From: Bacteroidales bacterium
Lineage (GTDB): Bacteria > Bacteroidota > Bacteroidia > Bacteroidales > M50B96
Reading direction: 5' to 3'
Assembly (NCBI GenBank): GCA_021740905.1
Contig: JAIOYV010000017.1
Coordinates: forward strand, 18,020 to 82,019
Length of the DNA stretch: 64,000 bases
Shown: one piece after another, positions 9,440 through 17,155 of the stretch
How positions within the stretch are numbered: the stretch's first letter is position 1
Layout: the number at the start of each line of letters is the position of its first letter
Program-made: the position numbers and the translations under genes
Notes under the pieces: model-generated
The model's input: the letters and a program-made list of their open reading frames with translations, nothing else
Told to the model about the DNA's origin: nothing
The model's database searches: none

Positions 9440-9522
9440 AACAATAAGCAGTAATCGTCAGCCCGCAACGCGCAACTCGAAACCCGAAACCCAAAACCCA
9501 AGACCCGAAACCCAAGACCAGT
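9440..9522. repeat. Low-complexity repeat of CCCGAAACC-like words
   Basis: The gap before the S41 protease gene contains degenerate direct copies of a roughly 8-14-base word (AACCCGAAACCCAAAACCC and relatives, ending CCCAAGACC). An in-frame extension of the protease gene runs through it, but the biased sequence and the downstream promoter argue against translation. It belongs to a class of short-period intergenic repeats seen at several other places in this window. Confidence 0.7.
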
Positions 9523-9531
9523 ATATTTTCC

Positions 9532-9539
9532 TACCTTTG
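9532..9539 (+). promoter_or_regulatory. -7 element of S41 protease promoter
   Basis: TACCTTTG matches TAnnTTTG exactly, 40 bases before the chosen ATG at 9579. It supports that start over in-frame codons farther upstream. No clear -33 element was found. Confidence 0.5.
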
Positions 9540-9578
9540 GGGCTGATAATTTATTTAACATTCGCATTAATTTCTAAA

Positions 9579-11186
9579 ATGATAAAATTGATCCATAAAA
9601 CGTGGTGGCTGGTCGGTATAACTTTTTTATTATCCTCGGTTAGCCTCCTGTCGCAGAACGATATACAGGCCAAGAAATTTGAACGATTACTCAACCTGAT
9701 AGAAAAGCAATATGTTGATACGGTTGATTCTGAGGCATTGGTCGAAGCTGCCATTGTTGGCCTGTTGAAAGAACTCGATCCCCATTCGGTGTATATCAGC
9801 AAAGATGAAGTAAAGGGAATGAACGAACCTTTGCAGGGAAACTTTGAAGGAATTGGCGTGCAGTTCAACATACTAGATGATACCATCATAGTTATCCATC
9901 CAATTTCGGGTGGGCCATCCGACAAATTGGGTATAAAATCGGGCGACAGGATTGTGACTATAAATGATGAAAATGTAGCTGGCAACGGCATCACAAACAA
10001 TAAAGTGCGGAGCAAGCTGATGGGCAATAAGGGCACTGTGGTAAATGTGGGCATCAAGCGCTTTGGGTCGAAAAAACTGCTCGACTTTGCCATTACCCGC
10101 GACAAAATCCCAATCCACAGTGTGGATGCAGCTTACATGATGGACAAAAAAACGGGTTACATAAAATTGAACCGTTTTTCGGCCACCACCTTGAAAGAGT
10201 TTGAAGAAGCCCTTACCACATTAAAAAACAAGGGGATGAAGCAACTTATCCTGGACTTGGAAGGGAATGGGGGTGGCTACCTGAACATGGCCATCGAGTT
10301 GTCGGATGTATTTTTAAGCGAAGGGCAATTGATTGTTTATACCGAGGGGATCAATAATCCAAAGAAGACATACAATGCCAGCAATAAAGGTGATTTCGAG
10401 TCAGGAAGATTGGTTTTGATTATTAACGAGGGCTCAGCTTCGGCCAGCGAGATTGTTTCGGGGGCCATCCAGGATTGGGACCGTGGTGTGCTGATTGGCC
10501 GCCGCTCATTTGGAAAAGGGCTGGTGCAAAGGCAATTTCCCCTTACCGATGGTTCGGCAGCAAGGCTGACCATTGCCCATTATTATACACCTACAGGCCG
10601 ATCAATCCAAAAACCCTATAACGAAGGTGTGGAGAGCTATCGCAAGGATATTAGCGATCGCTATAAAAATGGCGAGCTGAGCAATGAAGACAGCATCCAC
10701 TTTGCCGATTCACTGAAATTTGAAACCTTGTCCTCGCAACGGACTGTCTTTGGTGGAGGTGGCATAATGCCCGATATTTTTGTCCCTATCGACACAACAG
10801 CCTACACCGATTATTATAGAGACCTGGTGCGAAAAGGCATCCTGAACAAATTTGTACTTGGCAAAATTGATAGCAATCGCGCGGAATTAAAAATGGAATA
10901 TCCCGATTTCAATCTATTCAAATTGAATTTTAATGTTGATAGCCTTTTCTTAAATGAATTGTTCGATATGGCCGAAGGGGAAGGAATTGAGAAAGAACAG
11001 GAAGAAATGGGCCGATCAATAGAACTACTTCGGGTACAAGTCAAAGCATTGCTTGGCCGCGATTTGTATGAAGAAGGGAATTACTTTGAACTATTTAATG
11101 CTATTGATCCATTGGTGCTTAAAGCTTACGAGGTAATCAATGACAAGAAGGAGTATAATGATATTTTGAAGGGAAAAAATGAGTAA
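9579..11186 (+). CDS. S41-family C-terminal processing peptidase (Ctp-like)
   Basis: The product is 535 residues from ATG 9579, where a signal peptide begins (MIKLIHKTWWLVGITFLLSS, then SLLSQ). A PDZ domain follows near residues 75-160 (GGPSDKLGIKSGDRIVTIN), then the S41 protease core. The core has LDLEGNGGGYLNMA, the nucleophile serine in GSASASEI and the lysine of the Ser/Lys dyad in SFGKGLVQ. Such enzymes trim C-termini of periplasmic or envelope proteins. A C-terminal helical extension of about 170 residues follows the core. The reading frame stays open 222 bases upstream through repeat DNA, but the -7 element at 9532-9539 and the signal peptide fix the start. It stands alone between the sensor kinase and the pnuC pair, all on the plus strand. 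Confidence 0.92.
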   Translation: MIKLIHKTWWLVGITFLLSSVSLLSQNDIQAKKFERLLNLIEKQYVDTVDSEALVEAAIVGLLKELDPHSVYISKDEVKGMNEPLQGNFEGIGVQFNILDDTIIVIHPISGGPSDKLGIKSGDRIVTINDENVAGNGITNNKVRSKLMGNKGTVVNVGIKRFGSKKLLDFAITRDKIPIHSVDAAYMMDKKTGYIKLNRFSATTLKEFEEALTTLKNKGMKQLILDLEGNGGGYLNMAIELSDVFLSEGQLIVYTEGINNPKKTYNASNKGDFESGRLVLIINEGSASASEIVSGAIQDWDRGVLIGRRSFGKGLVQRQFPLTDGSAARLTIAHYYTPTGRSIQKPYNEGVESYRKDISDRYKNGELSNEDSIHFADSLKFETLSSQRTVFGGGGIMPDIFVPIDTTAYTDYYRDLVRKGILNKFVLGKIDSNRAELKMEYPDFNLFKLNFNVDSLFLNELFDMAEGEGIEKEQEEMGRSIELLRVQVKALLGRDLYEEGNYFELFNAIDPLVLKAYEVINDKKEYNDILKGKNE

Positions 11187-11192
11187 ATGAAA

Positions 11193-11320
11193 AATTAGGG
11201 AATTGTGAAATTAGGGAAATGAGAAATTAAGGAAATGAATAATTAGGGAAATGAGAAACTTGGGAGGCACATCCTTATTTACCTACACCCCTTAATTCCC
11301 TAATTCCACAATTCCCTATT
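11193..11320. repeat. Long inverted repeat with internal direct repeats
   Basis: The arm at 11193-11216 (core TTAGGGAATTGTG) is nearly the reverse complement of the arm at 11298-11320 (core CACAATTCCCTA), so about 23 bases could pair across an 81-base loop. The loop itself carries direct copies of a GGGAAATGAGAAATTA-like word. It fills the gap between the protease gene and pnuC, so it could act as a terminator-like structure or leader element. No protein coding is apparent. Confidence 0.65.
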
Positions 11321-11331
11321 CAACTTAAAAA

Positions 11332-11943
11332 ATGGAAATAATAAACTGGCTAACCAATAACTACATCGAGCTTTTCGCGGCCCTCACAGGTTTCGTTTAC
11401 ATCTACTTTTCGATAAACGAGAAAATATGGCTCTGGCCTTGGGGTATCGCCACCTCTTCGTTTTTGGTGGTCGTTTTTTTTACATCGAAATTTTATGCCG
11501 ACATGGGCTTGCAGGTATATTATGTGGTAATCAGCATTTATGGCTGGGCACACTGGGCACGAAAAGGAAAACTGTTTGAGGAGAAAAACCTCCCAGTCAT
11601 AAAACTGAATTTTGCGTTAAGTATAAAATTGCTTTTGATTTTTATTCTCATTTTCATCACCATTGCTTTTATTCTCATTCGATTTACTGACTCCCCTTTG
11701 CCCTGGTGGGATTCATTCACTACTTCGTTGAGTATTGTGGCCACATGGATGTTGGCCCGAAAATACATCGAGCAATGGCTCATTTGGATATTGGTCGATA
11801 TGGTTTCCACAGGATTGTACATCTATCGCGAATTATATATCACCGCTATCCTAATGACAGTATATGGTATTTTGGCCATTGTTGGCTATCGGGTTTGGCG
11901 AAAATCACTTCATGAAAATTTACTTTCCGTTCAAATTAAATAA
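11332..11943 (+). CDS. pnuC: Nicotinamide riboside transporter, PnuC family
   Basis: The 203-residue protein has about seven membrane helices. It carries the PnuC pattern LWPWGIATS followed by FYADMGLQVYYVVISIYGWAHW, matching the tryptophan-rich family signature. PnuC proteins carry out facilitated uptake of nicotinamide riboside, trapped inside by phosphorylation. The gene is followed six bases later (or immediately, with the alternative start) by a NadR-like kinase, which supports that substrate over thiamine or riboflavin homologues. The two form an NAD-precursor salvage unit in the inner membrane and cytoplasm. Confidence 0.9.
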   Translation: MEIINWLTNNYIELFAALTGFVYIYFSINEKIWLWPWGIATSSFLVVVFFTSKFYADMGLQVYYVVISIYGWAHWARKGKLFEEKNLPVIKLNFALSIKLLLIFILIFITIAFILIRFTDSPLPWWDSFTTSLSIVATWMLARKYIEQWLIWILVDMVSTGLYIYRELYITAILMTVYGILAIVGYRVWRKSLHENLLSVQIK

Positions 11944-11949
11944 GTGAGG

Positions 11950-12483
11950 ATGGTAACGAAAGACAAGTCATTGAGGATAGTCATCACAGGGGCCGAATCG
12001 ACCGGAAAAACAGAAATTGCAAAGAAACTTGCCAGCCACTTCAACGGAATACTTATTCCTGAACTGGCCCGCGAATATGTGGAAACTCTCGACAGACATT
12101 ATAGTTTCGATGATGTTGTGCAGATTGCACATCAGCAAATTTCTGTTGAAAAGGAATTGTCTGATACATCTGGAATAATCATTTTCGATACCTGGCTGAT
12201 CCTTACGAAAATTTGGTTCCAGGAAGTTTACCAGCAAGTTCCCTATTGGGTCGAAACCTACATAAACGCTCACCCACCCGATTTTTTCCTGGTTTGCGAA
12301 AACGATCTCGAATGGGTTTACGACCCGGTACGCGAAAACAAAGATAAACGCGATTATCTTCAGGCTTTGTATATTTCGGAAATCGAAAAACTTGGAAAAC
12401 CATGGTGCAAGATAGGTGGAAAAGGGGAACAACGAACTTTGAATGCCATAAAAACCATCGAGACATTTTTGAAGGATCGGTAG
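11950..12483 (+). CDS. NadR-like nicotinamide riboside kinase (AAA_28 ATPase)
   Basis: The product is 177 residues from ATG 11950; an in-frame GTG at 11944, abutting the pnuC stop, would add two. It begins with the Walker A motif GAESTGKTE and has LAREYVE, IIFDTWLILT (Walker-B-like) and VYDPVREN, the pattern of the C-terminal ribosylnicotinamide kinase domain of NadR. The N-terminal regulator and adenylyltransferase domains of full-length NadR are absent, so the predicted role is only phosphorylation of nicotinamide riboside to NMN. Immediate linkage to pnuC supports this. An NMN adenylyltransferase must be supplied elsewhere. Confidence 0.85.
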   Translation: MVTKDKSLRIVITGAESTGKTEIAKKLASHFNGILIPELAREYVETLDRHYSFDDVVQIAHQQISVEKELSDTSGIIIFDTWLILTKIWFQEVYQQVPYWVETYINAHPPDFFLVCENDLEWVYDPVRENKDKRDYLQALYISEIEKLGKPWCKIGGKGEQRTLNAIKTIETFLKDR

Positions 12484-12485
12484 TG

Positions 12486-12514
12486 TTGCCAACTATTTTA
12501 AATAACTATCTTTG
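12486..12514 (+). promoter_or_regulatory. ppa promoter (TTG-N18-TATCTTTG)
   Basis: A -33 TTG at 12486-12488 is followed after 18 bases by TATCTTTG at 12507-12514, close to the Bacteroidota TTTG-N19-TAnnTTTG consensus. It lies 50 bases before the pyrophosphatase start. Confidence 0.65.
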
Positions 12515-12564
12515 CAGCAGTTATCAGAATATCAATTTTTTAACGAATAAAACTAACTATTAGG

Positions 12565-13239
12565 ATGAAAAACAATATCATGGATCAAATAGGCCGCTTA
12601 ATGGGCCTTCGCTATAAATCACATCCCTGGCACGGTATCGATGTCGGACCGGATTCACCGGATATAGTAATGTCATTTATCGAAATGGTTCCTACGGATA
12701 CAGTAAAATACGAAATCGACAAAGATAGTGGGTACTTGCGTATCGACAGGCCTCAAAAGTTCTCGAATGTAATCCCTGCCTTATATGGTTTCATCCCTCA
12801 AACTTATTGTGCCAAAAACGTGGCAAAACTTAGCCAGGATGCACTCAAGCGGCCCGATATAATTGGCGATTGCGACCCTCTTGATATTTGCATTTTGACT
12901 GAGAAGACCATCTCTCATGGCAATATAATTGTTCGCGCAAGGCCTCTCGGTGGCTTTCGCATGATTGACGGCAACGAGGCTGACGACAAAATTATAGCAG
13001 TTCTAAACAATGATGCTGTGTATGCCCAGTACAATGAGATATCAGAATTACCCGAAATGGTAGTAGAACGTTTGCGCCATTATTTTCTTACTTATAAAGA
13101 TATGCCGGGAGGTGGAAAGCGTAATGCCGAAATTACCCACACGTATGGAAGTAAAGAGGCGAAAATAGTAATTGGCGAGGCCGTAAAGGATTACAATAAT
13201 AAGTTTCAAAACCTTGAGACTATATACGGACAGGGATAA
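12565..13239 (+). CDS. ppa: Inorganic pyrophosphatase, family I
   Basis: The 224-residue protein has the family I signature GDCDPLDICIL with its metal-binding aspartates, and substrate-loop sequences such as YEIDKDSGYLRIDRP and the tyrosine-rich ALYGFIPQTYC. It hydrolyses pyrophosphate to phosphate in the cytoplasm, pulling biosynthetic reactions forward. It is longer than the roughly 175-residue E. coli enzyme, mainly by an N-terminal extension (MKNNIMDQIGRLMGLRYKSHPW). An alternative ATG at 12580 would shorten this by five residues. It has its own promoter and faces the convergent folD gene. Confidence 0.95.
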   Translation: MKNNIMDQIGRLMGLRYKSHPWHGIDVGPDSPDIVMSFIEMVPTDTVKYEIDKDSGYLRIDRPQKFSNVIPALYGFIPQTYCAKNVAKLSQDALKRPDIIGDCDPLDICILTEKTISHGNIIVRARPLGGFRMIDGNEADDKIIAVLNNDAVYAQYNEISELPEMVVERLRHYFLTYKDMPGGGKRNAEITHTYGSKEAKIVIGEAVKDYNNKFQNLETIYGQG

Positions 13240-13423
13240 ATTGTTGCGCCTCCTATTAGTAGCATTAACGAAGGATGAGGTTTCGCCAAACTATGTGAAA
13301 GATTCGTGGGGTAAAGGCTCGTGTTCTATTCCCCATGTAGTTTGATTTATTTCCTTTTGCGTAATTATTCTGAAGTAAATTCTGATTTCGTCCGTAAAGT
13401 TTGATCAAGGTGCAGATTGTTTT

Positions 13424-14305
13424 CTATTCCGCAGCCCTCCTCTTCATTGCCAACAAAGTATTCTTCATTAACGAAACGATGGTCATTGGGCCAACGCCTC
13501 CAGGAACGGGGGTTATGTGCGAACATTTTGGGGCTACCTCGTCGAATTTGACATCGCCATATAGTTTCCAGCCCGATTTGGTTAGATCGGATTTTACACG
13601 GTGCATACCTACGTCAATAACTACTGCCCCTTCTTTCACCATGTCGCCGGTAACGAATTCTTTTTGCCCAATGGCCACGATAAGGATGTCGGCTGTAAGA
13701 CAAACTTCATTTATATTTTTAGTGCGACTGTGACAGATTGTTACGGTGGCATTGCCCGGTTTGCTTTTTCGCGATAGCAGAACACTAACTGGAGTGCCCA
13801 CGATGTTACTACGGCCCAGTACCACACAATGTTTTCCTTCGGTTTCGATATTGTACCGCTCTAACAAATCGACAATTCCTGCCGGGGTTGCGGAAATAAA
13901 AGCTGGAAGTCCGATCATCATCCGGCCTAAGTTTATAGGATGGAAGCCGTCTACATCCTTCGATGGGTCTATAGCCTCGATTACTTTGTTTTCATCAATG
14001 TGTTTTGGTAGCGGAAGTTGCACGATAAAACCATCGATTTCGGCATCCTTATTCAGCTCATCAATTTTGGCCATCAAGGTGGCTTCGTCGATGCTTTCGG
14101 GATATTCAATAACAGTTGACAGAAAACCCACCTGCTCGCAGGATTTCATTTTGTTGTGCACGTATGTGCGGCTTGCTCCATCGTCGCCCACAATAATCAC
14201 AGCCAGAGAAGGGGTTTTGCCCCCGCCTTCTTTTATCTTGATTACTTCCTGCCGGATTTCTTCTTTAATTGTGGCTGAGGTTTGTTTTCCGTCGATTATT
14301 GTCAT
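13424..14305 (-). CDS. folD: Bifunctional methylenetetrahydrofolate dehydrogenase/cyclohydrolase
   Basis: The start is placed at ATG 14303-14305 (293 residues, the normal FolD length); the frame is open 26 codons farther but that stretch is hairpin repeat DNA. The catalytic region has [10 protein letters not shown] with the YxxxK tyrosine and lysine. [11 protein letters not shown], the NADP-binding [14 protein letters not shown] and the C-terminal [15 protein letters not shown] are all canonical. FolD converts 5,10-methylene-THF through methenyl-THF to 10-formyl-THF, supplying purine and formyl-methionine synthesis. Its neighbour upstream is ffh, on the same strand but separated by repeat-filled DNA. 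Confidence 0.96.
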   Translation of the reverse strand: MTIIDGKQTSATIKEEIRQEVIKIKEGGGKTPSLAVIIVGDDGASRTYVHNKMKSCEQVGFLSTVIEYPESIDEATLMAKIDELNKDAEIDGFIVQLPLPKHIDENKVIEAIDPSKDVDGFHPINLGRMMIGLPAFISATPAGIVDLLERYNIETEGKHCVVLGRSNIVGTPVSVLLSRKSKPGNATVTICHSRTKNINEVCLTADILIVAIGQKEFVTGDMVKEGAVVIDVGMHRVKSDLTKSGWKLYGDVKFDEVAPKCSHITPVPGGVGPMTIVSLMKNTLLAMKRRAAE

Positions 14306-14334
14306 AGCCCAGAGTTTTATAAATAATTGATTAC

Positions 14335-14413
14335 GCCCTTTCAGGGCTAGATAACGAACTTTACCTTTTCCATAGGGCTTCACCCTATGCTATTGCTTAC
14401 GCACCTTTGGTGC
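14335..14413. repeat. Three consecutive perfect small hairpins
   Basis: Three perfect stem-loops lie in a row: GCCCT-TTC-AGGGC (14335-14347), CATAGGG-CTTCA-CCCTATG (14371-14389) and GCACC-TTT-GGTGC (14401-14413). They lie in the folD leader region. The arrangement resembles dispersed palindromic repeat units that I recall from Bacteroidota genomes, and no coding content is seen. Confidence 0.7.
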
Positions 14414-14439
14414 TTTTGATTGTCAACAAAAACTTTCGA

Positions 14440-14552
14440 CTGCCTGTTGAGGATTGCCCACTGAGAACTGAAAACTGCCAACTGTAAACTACCGACTGTA
14501 AACTGAATACTGTGGTCTGACTGCCTACTGAAGACTGAGGACTGCCTACTGA
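14440..14552. repeat. Short-period ACTG-rich direct repeats
   Basis: About eight degenerate copies of words such as GACTGCCTACTGAAGACTG and AACTGAAAACTGCC fill the gap up to the ffh stop codon at 14556. The period varies around 10-20 bases. It belongs to the same class of intergenic word repeats found elsewhere in the window. No open frame of interest is present. Confidence 0.7.
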
Positions 14553-14555
14553 AGA

Positions 14556-15893
14556 CTACCTCCGCCGCGCTTGCATTTTCTGCATCATCCGGGCTTTGTT
14601 GCCGCCACCGGTAGTCATCATGCGCATCATTTTACGGGTTTCGTCGAATTGTTTGATCAGGCGATTTACATCCTGGATAGTTGTTCCACTACCACCTGCT
14701 ATCCGTTTCCGGCGGCTACCGTTCAAAACTGCAGGATCGCTTCTTTCCAATGGGGTCATAGAGTGAATAATAGCTTCTATACCTTTGAAAGCATCATCAT
14801 CAATATCCAGATTTTTCAATGCTTTGCCTACGCCAGGGATCATGCTGGCCAGGTCTTTCAGGTTACCCATCTTTTTGATCTGGGCAATCTGGTTCAGGAA
14901 GTCGTCGAAGTTAAACTGGTTTTTGGCAATTTTCTTTTGAAGGGCACGGGCCTCTTCGGCATTGTATTGCTCCTGGGCTTTTTCGACCAACGACACCACA
15001 TCGCCCATGCCTAGGATACGGTTGGCCATCCTCTCGGGATGAAAGACATCGAGGGCATCCATTTTTTCGCCAGTACCCACAAATTTGATGGGCTTGTTTA
15101 CTACCGAACGAATGGAAAGTGCAGCCCCACCGCGCGTATCACCGTCGAGTTTGGTCAACACGACTCCGTCGAAATCCAACCGGTCGTTAAATTCCTTGGC
15201 AGTGTTCACAGCATCCTGACCGGTCATAGAGTCGACCACAAATAGAGTCTCATGGGGTTCGATAGCCTTTTTTACATTGGCTATCTCGTTCATCATTTCC
15301 TCATCAATGGCCAAACGCCCTGCGGTATCGATAATGATCAGGTTGTGCCCCTGCATCCTGGCAAACTTGATGGCCTCTTTGGCAATCTTCACCGGGTTTT
15401 TGTTATCGTCCTCGGTATAAACAGGAACGCCAATTTGTTCGCCCAGTACTTTCAATTGCTCGATAGCGGCAGGACGGTACACGTCGCAGGCCACCAGCAA
15501 AGGGCTTTTGCCTTTTTTGGTTTTCAGCATGTGAGCCAACTTGCCCGAGAAAGTGGTTTTACCCGAACCTTGCAGACCGGCAATAAGGATAATGCTGGGG
15601 TTTGTTTTTATGTTGATATCGACCATTTGGCCACCCATCAATTTGGCCAGCTCGTCATGCACGATCTTGGTCATCATCTGACCAGGCTTCACCGATTTCA
15701 ACACATCCTGGCCGAGAGCCTCTTCCTTTACCGTATCGGTAAAGCTTTTGGCTATCTTGAAATTCACATCGGCATCCAGCAACGCCCTGCGAATATCCTT
15801 CAGGGTTTCAGCAACATTTATCTCAGTTATCCTGCCTTCGCCTTTCAGCAGCTTAAATGACTTCTCTAATCGATCGCTTAAATTTTCAAACAT
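14556..15893 (-). CDS. ffh: Signal recognition particle GTPase Ffh
   Basis: The 445-residue protein has the SRP54 N-domain helices, then the G-domain with P-loop GLQGSGKTTFSGKLA, the DTAGRLAID switch and the specificity element TKLDGDTRGGA. The methionine-rich M-domain follows (SRRKRIAGGSG, then MMRMMTTGGGNKARMMQKM at the C-terminus), which binds 4.5S RNA and signal sequences. Length and order match bacterial Ffh. It targets nascent inner-membrane proteins to the translocon with FtsY. The gene has a perfect -7 element upstream and ends just before the repeat block leading to folD. Confidence 0.97.
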   Translation of the reverse strand: MFENLSDRLEKSFKLLKGEGRITEINVAETLKDIRRALLDADVNFKIAKSFTDTVKEEALGQDVLKSVKPGQMMTKIVHDELAKLMGGQMVDINIKTNPSIILIAGLQGSGKTTFSGKLAHMLKTKKGKSPLLVACDVYRPAAIEQLKVLGEQIGVPVYTEDDNKNPVKIAKEAIKFARMQGHNLIIIDTAGRLAIDEEMMNEIANVKKAIEPHETLFVVDSMTGQDAVNTAKEFNDRLDFDGVVLTKLDGDTRGGAALSIRSVVNKPIKFVGTGEKMDALDVFHPERMANRILGMGDVVSLVEKAQEQYNAEEARALQKKIAKNQFNFDDFLNQIAQIKKMGNLKDLASMIPGVGKALKNLDIDDDAFKGIEAIIHSMTPLERSDPAVLNGSRRKRIAGGSGTTIQDVNRLIKQFDETRKMMRMMTTGGGNKARMMQKMQARRR

Positions 15894-15922
15894 CTTCTTT
15901 GGTCCATTTTATTTCAGGGGGG

Positions 15923-15930
15923 CAAAAATA
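15923..15930 (-). promoter_or_regulatory. -7 element of ffh promoter
   Basis: Minus-strand 15930-15923 reads TATTTTTG, matching TAnnTTTG, 30 bases before the ffh ATG. No strong -33 element is visible. Confidence 0.5.
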
Positions 15931-15940
15931 GTAATATAAG

Positions 15941-16062
15941 TTCGTAGTTGAAAAGTTTTGATGGCTCGGAATTGGGGAGTTCAAAGTTGAAAAGTTCTGT
16001 ATTGAAAAGTTGAGGAGTTCAGAGTTGAAAAGTTTTAAGTTGAGGTGTTCTAGGTTGAATTC
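15941..16062. repeat. AGTTGAAAAGTTC-type direct repeats
   Basis: Some seven degenerate copies of AGTTGAAAAGTT or GAGTTCAAAGTTGAAAAG occur between ffh and the small HTH gene, with an irregular period of 12-20 bases. Nothing in the frames looks coding. It is another member of the short-period intergenic repeat class. Confidence 0.7.
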
Positions 16063-16181
16063 CATATTTGGTCAACAAACCAGTCGTGTAAAGTTGGCAA
16101 ACAGATTTCTCCCCCGGCACACTTACTAAGTATTTTTAAGATGCTAAGTAAGTTGTGATCACAAAATCCAAAGTTAAGGGT

Positions 16182-16379
16182 TCATTCAGCCTCAAAAATA
16201 AACACCTCCTCAATTTTCATTTCAAATTGCTTTGCAATATCGTATGCCAGTTTCAAGGACGGGTTGTACTTGTTTTTTTCAAGAAAAACAATGGTTTCCC
16301 GCCGCACCCCAACTTTAAGGGCCAGGGCTTCCTGGGTTAAATCGAACCTTGCCCGGAACTCTTTAATTCTATTTTTCAT
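16182..16379 (-). CDS. XRE-family HTH transcriptional regulator (small)
   Basis: The 65-residue protein is essentially one Cro/CI-type helix-turn-helix. The pattern runs from [19 protein letters not shown] through [19 protein letters not shown] to IEEVFIFE, the compact regulator form often paired with a small membrane protein gene. Its start lies 11 bases inside the upstream membrane-protein gene, so the two are almost certainly cotranscribed and perhaps translationally coupled. Targets cannot be read from sequence; autoregulation of the pair is likely for this type. Confidence 0.88.
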   Translation of the reverse strand: MKNRIKEFRARFDLTQEALALKVGVRRETIVFLEKNKYNPSLKLAYDIAKQFEMKIEEVFIFEAE

Positions 16380-16770
16380 TGAACCACTGCTTTATAACAA
16401 ACTTAGCAACTATATAACTCAATGCCGACAGGAATATCCCCCAGGCAAATATCGATTCGGAATAATGATTCAGCTTCATAAACACATAAATAAAAATCCA
16501 TATTGGCATCGAAATAAAAAAGGCGAAGTAGCCTGCTTTGTATTTAATTCGATTACTCATTTCATCATCTATAGGAAAGCCCTGTATTTCTTCTTTGTTT
16601 AATTTTGCTGCTCTAGAAACAGTAAATACAACATTCCCGATTAGCAAAATCAGAAGAATTAAATCCAGTTCATTAAACAAGCCTTTGTTTTTTTTGAAGA
16701 CGAGAAATGCTACAAGGATGATTGCTAATAACTTGTAGGCTGCCCAAAGGGTTCTTTTGTTTAGGTTCAT
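16369..16770 (-). CDS. Small four-helix membrane protein paired with HTH regulator
   Basis: The 133-residue protein has four likely membrane helices ([39 protein letters not shown] and [13 protein letters not shown]), with a polar central segment [17 protein letters not shown]. That segment resembles the conserved D-E-x-x-I-x-x-K-A-x-x-x-A-F region of DUF2178-like proteins. It precedes the HTH gene with an 11-base overlap. The pairing suggests a membrane component whose expression or activity is tied to the regulator, but no function is known. Confidence 0.7.
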   Translation of the reverse strand: MNLNKRTLWAAYKLLAIILVAFLVFKKNKGLFNELDLILLILLIGNVVFTVSRAAKLNKEEIQGFPIDDEMSNRIKYKAGYFAFFISMPIWIFIYVFMKLNHYSESIFAWGIFLSALSYIVAKFVIKQWFNEK

Positions 16771-16800
16771 GGTTTTTGATTATGTTAATTATATCTAACA

Positions 16801-16808
16801 CAAAGATA
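16801..16808 (-). promoter_or_regulatory. -7 element for membrane protein-HTH pair
   Basis: Minus-strand 16808-16801 is TATCTTTG, matching TAnnTTTG, 31 bases before the ATG. A TTTG at 16833-16830 lies 21 bases upstream, slightly wider than usual. Confidence 0.55.
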
Positions 16809-16934
16809 GAAATATATAATATTCAAATCCAAATTGAAATTTATTTTTTTTGAATCTCACACATCCTTTCATCCACCGTCTGGCTTCGAGCAAGAAAGCG
16901 TAGGTGGGACTCAACTTCGCCCATTAAAAATGAA

Positions 16935-17055
16935 GTGTGAATCAAATGACCATCAATAACAACCGAATGACTATGAATGACAATCGAATGACAATCGAAT
17001 GACAACCTAATGACCATCAATGACAACCTAATGACCATTGAATGACACTCAATAA
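16935..17055. repeat. AATGACAATCG-type direct repeats
   Basis: The 385-base gap between the HTH pair and the TonB-dependent receptor gene holds about ten degenerate copies of an 11-12-base word (AATGACCATC, AATGACAATCG, AATGACAACCT). A minus-strand frame of 89 codons crosses the block, but its protein is repetitive and has no recognisable domain. I treat it as non-coding. Confidence 0.75.
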
Positions 17056-17155
17056 ATAATTGCAAAAGACAATAGATTTCCCGTTTTCCAGTTTCGATAG
17101 CAGCACCCAATTTCGGTATGCTTTAAATTAAATTGTTCTGACTATTTTTGCCCGG

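Noticed and set aside
9357..9578. Longer form of the S41 protease starting inside the sensor kinase gene.
   Set aside because: The 74 extra residues come from kinase sequence in another frame and from repeat DNA, and a promoter element lies downstream at 9532-9539.
13240..13423. Hairpin between ppa and folD (AAACTATGTG with CATGTAGTTT, and GGGG with CCCC).
   Set aside because: The pairing is interrupted and no T-run follows, so it could not be called a terminator or element with confidence.
14306..14383. Longer FolD with 26 extra N-terminal residues.
   Set aside because: The extension encodes hairpin repeat DNA, and the shorter form matches normal FolD length and N-terminus (MTIIDGKQ).
16841..17110. 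An 89-codon minus-strand frame across the AATGACAATCG repeat block.
   Set aside because: Its protein is a translation of the direct repeats (recurring MVIRLS/CHSIVI words), has no domain or signal peptide, and has no promoter element.
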